This document shows positions 63,992 through 64,000 of a DNA stretch of 64,000 nt, in pieces; positions within the stretch are counted from its first letter, which is position 1; every line of letters starts with the position of its first letter. A model generated the notes under the pieces. It was not told where the DNA came from. It did not search any database and was given only the letters and a program-made list of their open reading frames with translations. A program made the translations under genes and the position numbers. Source of the DNA: Geminicoccaceae bacterium (GTDB lineage: Bacteria > Pseudomonadota > Alphaproteobacteria > Geminicoccales > Geminicoccaceae); contig JANXAZ010000008.1 of assembly GCA_025062095.1 (NCBI GenBank), positions 1-64,000 of the forward strand, given 5' to 3'.

Positions 63992-64000
63992 GGACCGGGC

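Overview
The window is a very GC-rich chromosomal segment with gene density typical of a free-living bacterium. The gene content points to an alphaproteobacterium, possibly a Rhodospirillales- or Geminicoccaceae-like lineage, but no rRNA or marker phylogeny is present to prove this. Supporting signs are the DegP/response-regulator/histidine-kinase operon, TctCBA tripartite transport, a DUF1244 protein, a FrcBCA-like sugar ABC system, a lanthanide-type (Xox) methanol-oxidation cytochrome with its J protein, frequent GTG starts, and many ATGA/GTGA start-stop overlaps. No transposase, integrase, phage gene or CRISPR array was seen.

1-5.2 kb: a truncated unknown gene, a type II dehydroquinase (aroQ), a CbbY-like HAD phosphatase, then a complete cobalamin riboswitch in front of B12-independent methionine synthase (metE), and tRNA-Arg(ACG). 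5.2-13.4 kb: a SCO-type copper chaperone, the phnW-phnX aminoethylphosphonate pathway, and a degP-regulator-kinase envelope-stress operon with a candidate regulator box. Divergent from that operon is a catalytically dead-looking nitrilase-family gene coupled to a universal stress protein. 13.5-20.3 kb: an OmpA-like coiled-coil protein, a TerC-type membrane protein, a HugZ-like protein, a metallo-beta-lactamase-fold hydrolase, AlaX, an orphan PotA-like ATPase and an RraA-family protein.

20.3-31.3 kb: a large unknown envelope protein, an esterase with cyclopropane fatty acid synthase, and a two-gene cassette resembling Alg8 and Alg44, the inner-membrane polymerase core of alginate synthesis. 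The cassette is divergent from an OmpR-type regulator whose receiver lacks the phosphorylatable Asp. These are followed by ketopantoate reductase, exonuclease III and a glycosyltransferase. 31.5-36.0 kb: the prkA-yeaH-spoVR stress operon. 36.7-42.5 kb: tctC-tctB-tctA followed by an MFS transporter whose frame has no stop before it runs antisense through an alkaline phosphatase gene.

42.6-46.6 kb: an SDR, GtrA, a methyltransferase, a polyprenol-phosphate glycosyltransferase and a ChbG/HpnK deacetylase, looking like a glycolipid-modification group. 46.6-53.9 kb: mscL, a strong terminator, a sugar ABC system, a pentonate-type IlvD/Edd dehydratase, a tartrate/malate dehydrogenase and a cupin. 54.4-60.8 kb: DUF1244, a large M16 peptidase, aspS and an intact C-N hydrolase. 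60.9-64 kb: three overlapping genes for small exported proteins of unknown function, then a 4-Cys cytochrome c and a XoxJ/MoxJ-type periplasmic protein. This last run looks like the edge of a Xox methanol (alcohol) dehydrogenase locus whose catalytic subunit would lie past the window end.

The most novel-looking items are the stand-alone Alg8/Alg44 pair with its pseudo-receiver regulator, the Xox-linked exported proteins, and the nitrilase pseudoenzyme.
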